The translations under genes and the position numbers were made by a program. The notes beneath the pieces are model-generated. The model was not told the DNA's origin. It saw only the letters and a program-made list of their open reading frames with translations, and searched no databases. A stretch of 64,000 bases of DNA from an uncultured Eggerthella sp. (GTDB taxonomy: Bacteria; Actinomycetota; Coriobacteriia; Coriobacteriales; Eggerthellaceae), in the NCBI GenBank assembly GCA_937998355.1, contig CALLDI010000009.1:124001-188000 (forward strand), in the 5' to 3' direction. Below, in pieces: positions 60,446-64,000 of this stretch. How positions within the stretch are numbered: the stretch's first letter is position 1; each line of letters starts with the position of its first letter.

Positions 60446-61891
60446 TCAGCGTGTCGCATCCGCGCCATAGATGATCGGCATCGTGCCGATCACTTCGCTC
60501 TCAGCTTCGTTACGGCCGTTCGGCGTTGCGCCGGTGAGTCGCTCCCACCAAATGCCGATGCCCTCGAAGAAATTCGGGCCCGCGCAGTCTTCAGCAGCGA
60601 CCAGATCGACCGTCTGGATGATCTCGTTATTCTGGTAATAGTTTACCGTACCGACCTTGTCTCCTGCGCGTACGCTCGAGGTAATATCATCGAAAATGAC
60701 CTCTTGACTCACATTTCCCTCAAAACGGAACACTTCTACAGTCTGCTCGGGATCGGCGATGGTCGCCTTGAAGGTCTTGTCGGACCACCCTTTATGGCTC
60801 ACGTTCGCCACGACAGGCGCGTTCACCGTACCTGATGCGGTCGTGAAGCTGACGGTTTCCTCCGAGGTCGCGAGCGGAACGTTCACGGTGTTGTCATACA
60901 CCCAATTCCACAATTCCTCGCAATCGGCGAAGCGCTGCGCCTCGGAGGTAGAATCGAGCACGATCGCATAGAGCATCTCGCCATCACGCTCGCATGCGCC
61001 CGCGAAGCACTCCCCTGCCATCTCGGTATAACCGGTCTTGATGCCGCACGCACCTTCATACGAACCGAGCAACAAGTCGGTCGACTCGAGCTGGAGATCG
61101 ACCCATTCTTCACCGCGCTTGACCGGGATGGTGGTCTTCGACGTGGAGACGACGGAGCGGAAGAGTTCGTTCTGCATCGCGGCGCGCGACATCGTCGATA
61201 CGTTCTGAGCGCTGCAATGCATATCACCGCTGAACTGGTCGTAATCCAATCCGTGCGGGTTGCTGAACCGCGCATCGTTCATGCCCAGCGCGAGCGCCTT
61301 CTTGTTCATCGCATAGACGAACGCATCGTAGCCGTTCTGCGGCATCTCCTCTTGAGAAATGCTCGAATCCTTCTTGAGCTCTTCGAGGATGGTAGGACCG
61401 AGCGACTCGGCAATAGCCTGAGCTGCGTCATTACCTGAACAGATCATGAGCGCCTTGAGCGCGGACTCCAAACTGAGCGTATCGCCCGCGCGCAGCATCG
61501 CAGAGGATTCGCCGATGCTGGCAGCCTCCTGACTGACGTTGATCTCGGTCTGGGAAGGATCGCCACCATAATCGAGTGCGACGAGCGCGGTCATGATCTT
61601 CGTGATGGAAGCGATATGAACCTGCTCGTAGGCATTGCGCGCGTAGTAGATGGTCCCCTCGCTCGAGACGAGATAGGCGTGCTCGCATGCGATGTTGGGT
61701 GCTTGCGAAGCGGTGAATCCTTGCTGCTCGACCGTCTGGCCGAGCACGACATCGGAATTGCGGACCTCGGCCTGCGCGAGACCAGGCTGTAAGCTCAAGC
61801 TGAGGAGAAACGCAAATACGCAAGCGATGATGCCTGCGTATTTGGAGCATGTCTTGGTTTGTTCGGTGCGTTTAGTCGACCACATATACAT
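60446..61891 (-). CDS. D-alanyl-D-alanine carboxypeptidase (S11 family)
   Basis: 481 residues. Signal peptide about 1-41 (hydrophobic core AGIIACVFAFLLSL, cleavage after AQA). The penicillin-binding motifs are SITK (95-98), SGND near 152, and KTGYT near 284. A C-terminal beta-rich domain follows (about 340-481), without an obvious C-terminal amphipathic membrane anchor. Trims pentapeptides in peptidoglycan. Its ATG at 61891 overlaps the ACT gene by 20 bases (an alternative ATG at 61885), so it is translationally coupled. Confidence 0.94.
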   Translation of the reverse strand: MYMWSTKRTEQTKTCSKYAGIIACVFAFLLSLSLQPGLAQAEVRNSDVVLGQTVEQQGFTASQAPNIACEHAYLVSSEGTIYYARNAYEQVHIASITKIMTALVALDYGGDPSQTEINVSQEAASIGESSAMLRAGDTLSLESALKALMICSGNDAAQAIAESLGPTILEELKKDSSISQEEMPQNGYDAFVYAMNKKALALGMNDARFSNPHGLDYDQFSGDMHCSAQNVSTMSRAAMQNELFRSVVSTSKTTIPVKRGEEWVDLQLESTDLLLGSYEGACGIKTGYTEMAGECFAGACERDGEMLYAIVLDSTSEAQRFADCEELWNWVYDNTVNVPLATSEETVSFTTASGTVNAPVVANVSHKGWSDKTFKATIADPEQTVEVFRFEGNVSQEVIFDDITSSVRAGDKVGTVNYYQNNEIIQTVDLVAAEDCAGPNFFEGIGIWWERLTGATPNGRNEAESEVIGTMPIIYGADATR

Positions 61892-62294
61892 CTTCTGGTT
61901 TGCAGACCTCGAAACCTTCTGCAGCGAGCTTCACGTCGAGCGCAGGCTCCGCGACCTTCAGGATGTCGATGGCATGGTCGCCCACGATGAAGCAGTGCGC
62001 GTACTCTACATCGATGTCCTTATCGTCGAGGTAGTTGAACAGACGTGCGAGCGAACCGGGAACGTTGGGCACCTTCACCGCGACGACGTCGACGAGCTTC
62101 GCCTGGTAGCCTTGCTCTTGCAGGAGCTTGCAAGCCTTCTCGGGCGTGTCGCAAAAGATGCGCAGGATGCCGAAATCCTTCGTGTCAGCCAAGAACATGG
62201 CCTGCATATTGATGCCTGCGTCTGCGATGCTGCGCACAGCAGATGCGAGCCTACCCTCTTTGTTCTCGAGGAATACCGTTAATTGCGAGATCAT
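61872..62294 (-). CDS. ACT domain protein (tandem ACT), partner of paaK copy 2
   Basis: 140 residues, two ACT units: ISQLTVFLENKEGRLASAVRSI (about 1-70) and VVAVKVPNVPGSLARLFNYL (about 71-140). Paralogue of the protein at 57178-57591 (both begin with a xSQL-x-VF core and share VPG-x-LAR-x-F). Start ATG overlaps the paaK copy 2 stop by one base (TAATG), so the two are strictly coupled. Confidence 0.9.
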   Translation of the reverse strand: MISQLTVFLENKEGRLASAVRSIADAGINMQAMFLADTKDFGILRIFCDTPEKACKLLQEQGYQAKLVDVVAVKVPNVPGSLARLFNYLDDKDIDVEYAHCFIVGDHAIDILKVAEPALDVKLAAEGFEVCKPEDVYVVD

Positions 62295-63598
62295 TATTTG
62301 AGTCCTTCCCTCAGGTCGATGATGCGCTTCGCCTTGCCTTCGGAACGTTCGATGGTCTTCGGTTCGACGATCTTCACCTCGACTGCGATCTGGAGATTAT
62401 CCTTCAATGCCTTTTCGAGATCCTTTTTGAGCTTCTGCAAACGTGCGACCTCATCGAAGGGGAAATCGGGCACGGTCTCGACCTGTAGTTCGACATGATC
62501 GAGCGCACCGCGCGTCGTGAGGATGAGCTGATACTGCGAGACGATCTCGGGGAACGAGACGATCTCTTCCTCGATCTGGGATGGGAATACGTTCACACCG
62601 CGCAGGATCATCATGTCGTCGGTACGACCCGTGATGCGATCCATACGACGGAACGTGCGGCCGCATTTGCACTGACCTGTGACGATGCGCGAGATATCGC
62701 GCGTGCGGTAGCGGATGAGCGGCGAGCACTGCTTGGACAGCGTAGTGAACACGACCTCGCCCCATTCACCATCAGGAACAGGCTCGAGCGTTTGCGGGTC
62801 GACGATCTCGATGATGAAATGGTCTTCGCAGACATGCAGGCCGTTCTGCTGGTCGCATTCGCACGCAACGCCCGGCCCCATGACCTCAGAGAGCCCATAG
62901 ATGTCGAAGACCTGGATGCCGAGCTTGTCCTGGATCTCTGCGCGCATCGATTCGGAGCATGGCTCCGCGCCGAGGATGCCTGCATGGATCTTGAATTCAC
63001 GCGGATCGTAGCCTTCGTCGTACGCGACTTCAGCGATGTTGAGCGCATAGGATGGCGTGCATGCCAGTACATCGACGCCGAAATCATGCATCAGGCGCAC
63101 CTGGCGCTTGGTGTTACCGCTCGACATAGGCAGAACGGTAAGACCGCCACGCTCGCCGCCCTGATGAGCACCGAGACCGCCCGTGAACAGACCATAGCCA
63201 TACGCGACCTGGAGCACGGAATCCGGACCGCAATCCGCTGCGTACAAGAAACGTGCGAAGCAATCGCCCCACACCTCGAGATCCTTCTCGGTGTAGCCGA
63301 CCACGGTCGCCGTTCCCGTCGTGCCAGAAGAACAATGGATGCGCGTGACCTCGCTCTGGGGCACCGCGAACATCTTGAACGGGTAAGCATCGCGCAGATC
63401 CTGCTTCGTGGTGAACGGCAGCTTCTGCAAGTCGTCGAGGCTCTTGATGTCCGCAGGGCTGACCCCTGCCTCATCGAACGCCTCTTTATAGAAAGGGATG
63501 CGGTCATAGACATAACCGGCGAGCTTTTGAAGACGCTCGAGCTGGAGCGCTTCGAGCTCCGCGCGCGGCATCGTCTCTAATTCGGGCTGATAATACAC
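62294..63598 (-). CDS. paaK: Phenylacetate/arylacetate--CoA ligase (copy 2)
   Basis: 434 residues from GTG 63598 (AAAGGA upstream). HCSSGTTGTATVVGYT P-loop, YGYGLFTGGLGAHQGGE, YGLSEVMGPGVACEC, RYRTRDISRI, DDMMILRGVNVFPSQIE. Clearly paralogous to the copy at 55831-57150 but well diverged, so they probably take different aryl- or acylacetates. Paired with an ACT gene. Confidence 0.93.
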   Translation of the reverse strand: MYYQPELETMPRAELEALQLERLQKLAGYVYDRIPFYKEAFDEAGVSPADIKSLDDLQKLPFTTKQDLRDAYPFKMFAVPQSEVTRIHCSSGTTGTATVVGYTEKDLEVWGDCFARFLYAADCGPDSVLQVAYGYGLFTGGLGAHQGGERGGLTVLPMSSGNTKRQVRLMHDFGVDVLACTPSYALNIAEVAYDEGYDPREFKIHAGILGAEPCSESMRAEIQDKLGIQVFDIYGLSEVMGPGVACECDQQNGLHVCEDHFIIEIVDPQTLEPVPDGEWGEVVFTTLSKQCSPLIRYRTRDISRIVTGQCKCGRTFRRMDRITGRTDDMMILRGVNVFPSQIEEEIVSFPEIVSQYQLILTTRGALDHVELQVETVPDFPFDEVARLQKLKKDLEKALKDNLQIAVEVKIVEPKTIERSEGKAKRIIDLREGLK

Positions 63599-63613
63599 GT
63601 GCTGATCCTTTCG

Positions 63614-64000
63614 CTATTCGCTCGTAGAAGGCTGAGCGGACCCCTGAACCACGACCTTGTTCTTCGGGTTGTAGTTGGAGTTGAATTCCTTCTCTTGGAT
63701 TATATTTCCATTCCGGTCCTTGACCGTGCGAACGATCGTGATCGAACGACCATCGGTGCCGGAAGACTCGACGAATTCTTTACCAACGGGATAGTCGGGA
63801 TCTTGACGAACGATCGTGCGATATGGCTCGCCTTCTTGCCACTCGCCATACGTCGTCGTCACTTCATACCCCGGATCCACTCCGTACAGTGTAGCCGTTA
63901 CCGAGGAGTTCGTGTAAGACATCACCAGTAAAACATCAGATTCCGTATCGTTTCGCCATATGAGGTCCATATCGGGATATGCGATGGCGGCATCGCGACC
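63614..64000 (-). CDS. VanW family protein, C-terminal part
   Basis: The frame is open to the window edge; the visible C-terminal 128 residues begin GRDAAIAYPDMDLIWRNDTE. The G-x-DAT/A-x-x-x-P-x-x-DL-x-(F/W)-x-N-x-T pattern is typical of VanW proteins. Then a beta-rich region with YPVGKEFV and a Ser/Gln/Pro tail. VanW is found beside some glycopeptide-resistance genes but is widespread and uncharacterised; often secreted or membrane anchored. Its location 15 bases before paaK suggests co-transcription. Confidence 0.78.
   Translation of the reverse strand, partial: GRDAAIAYPDMDLIWRNDTESDVLLVMSYTNSSVTATLYGVDPGYEVTTTYGEWQEGEPYRTIVRQDPDYPVGKEFVESSGTDGRSITIVRTVKDRNGNIIQEKEFNSNYNPKNKVVVQGSAQPSTSE

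Overview
The window is bacterial chromosome, almost fully coding, with GC in the mid-50s percent by eye. Gene content and style suggest an anaerobic actinobacterium of class Coriobacteriia (Eggerthellales-like; genus not resolvable from sequence alone). Supporting points are an actinobacterial/Gram-positive LexA box (CGAAC-N4-GTTCG), RNase J with RNase Y, SpoVS in a genome that shows no sporulation genes here, an FHA/zinc-ribbon protein, and an indolepyruvate:ferredoxin oxidoreductase with arylacetate-CoA ligases, which fits amino-acid fermentation. I see no insertion sequence, prophage, CRISPR array or rRNA operon.

Layout. 1-617: end of an Asp/Glu racemase-family gene. 626-1176: tRNA cluster Val(GAC)-Gly(GCC)-Gly(GCC)-Cys(GCA) with its own promoters and terminators. 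1200-12662: TerC, lipid kinase, RNase D, membrane zinc protease, xseA-xseB, ackA, then metG-tatD-flavodoxin-rsmA-veg. 12726-14725: convergent terminator, galU, an AT-rich gap, and rpsT encoding an S20 with a very long tail. 14943-26763: lepA-dusB-hemW, CIRCE-hrcA-dnaJ, rsmE-mtaB-phoH-ybeY-dgkA-era-recO, packed head to tail. 27003-37591: rpsO-pnp, TSCPD protein, dapB, dapA, rnj, ftsK, rodZ-like. 37630-49539: yajQ, rimO, a pgsA-cinA fusion, recA-recX, rny, a GHKL ATPase, spoVS, miaB, miaA, hflX. 49642-51791: lexA divergent from a small membrane-anchored protein, then nrdR and dut. 51906-54772: MATE pump and thioesterase, divergent from a UbiA/MenA prenyltransferase. 54823-64000: a minus-strand run read as vanW (partial)-paaK-ACT-dacA-FHA-iorA-iorB-ACT-paaK-gluQ.

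How the genes work together. Several blocks follow gene orders known from Bacillus (metG-tatD-rsmA-veg; lepA-hemW-hrcA-dnaJ-rsmE-mtaB-phoH-ybeY-dgkA-era-recO; rpsO-pnp-dapA-rnj-ftsK-rodZ-pgsA-cinA-recA-rny-spoVS-miaB-miaA-hflX). Departures from that backbone are therefore informative: a flavodoxin-like protein in the rnmV slot, a GHKL ATPase in the ymdB slot, no grpE-dnaK between hrcA and dnaJ, and pgsA fused to the cinA C-terminal domain.

The strongest candidate for something undescribed is the 118-residue C-terminally anchored protein at 50377-50733. It is transcribed away from lexA from a promoter whose -35/-10 spacer is filled by a LexA box, and it sits in the lexA-X-nrdR position where other Gram-positives keep SOS division inhibitors, yet it does not look like YneA, ChiZ or DivS. 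The recA promoter has the same spacer-embedded LexA box.
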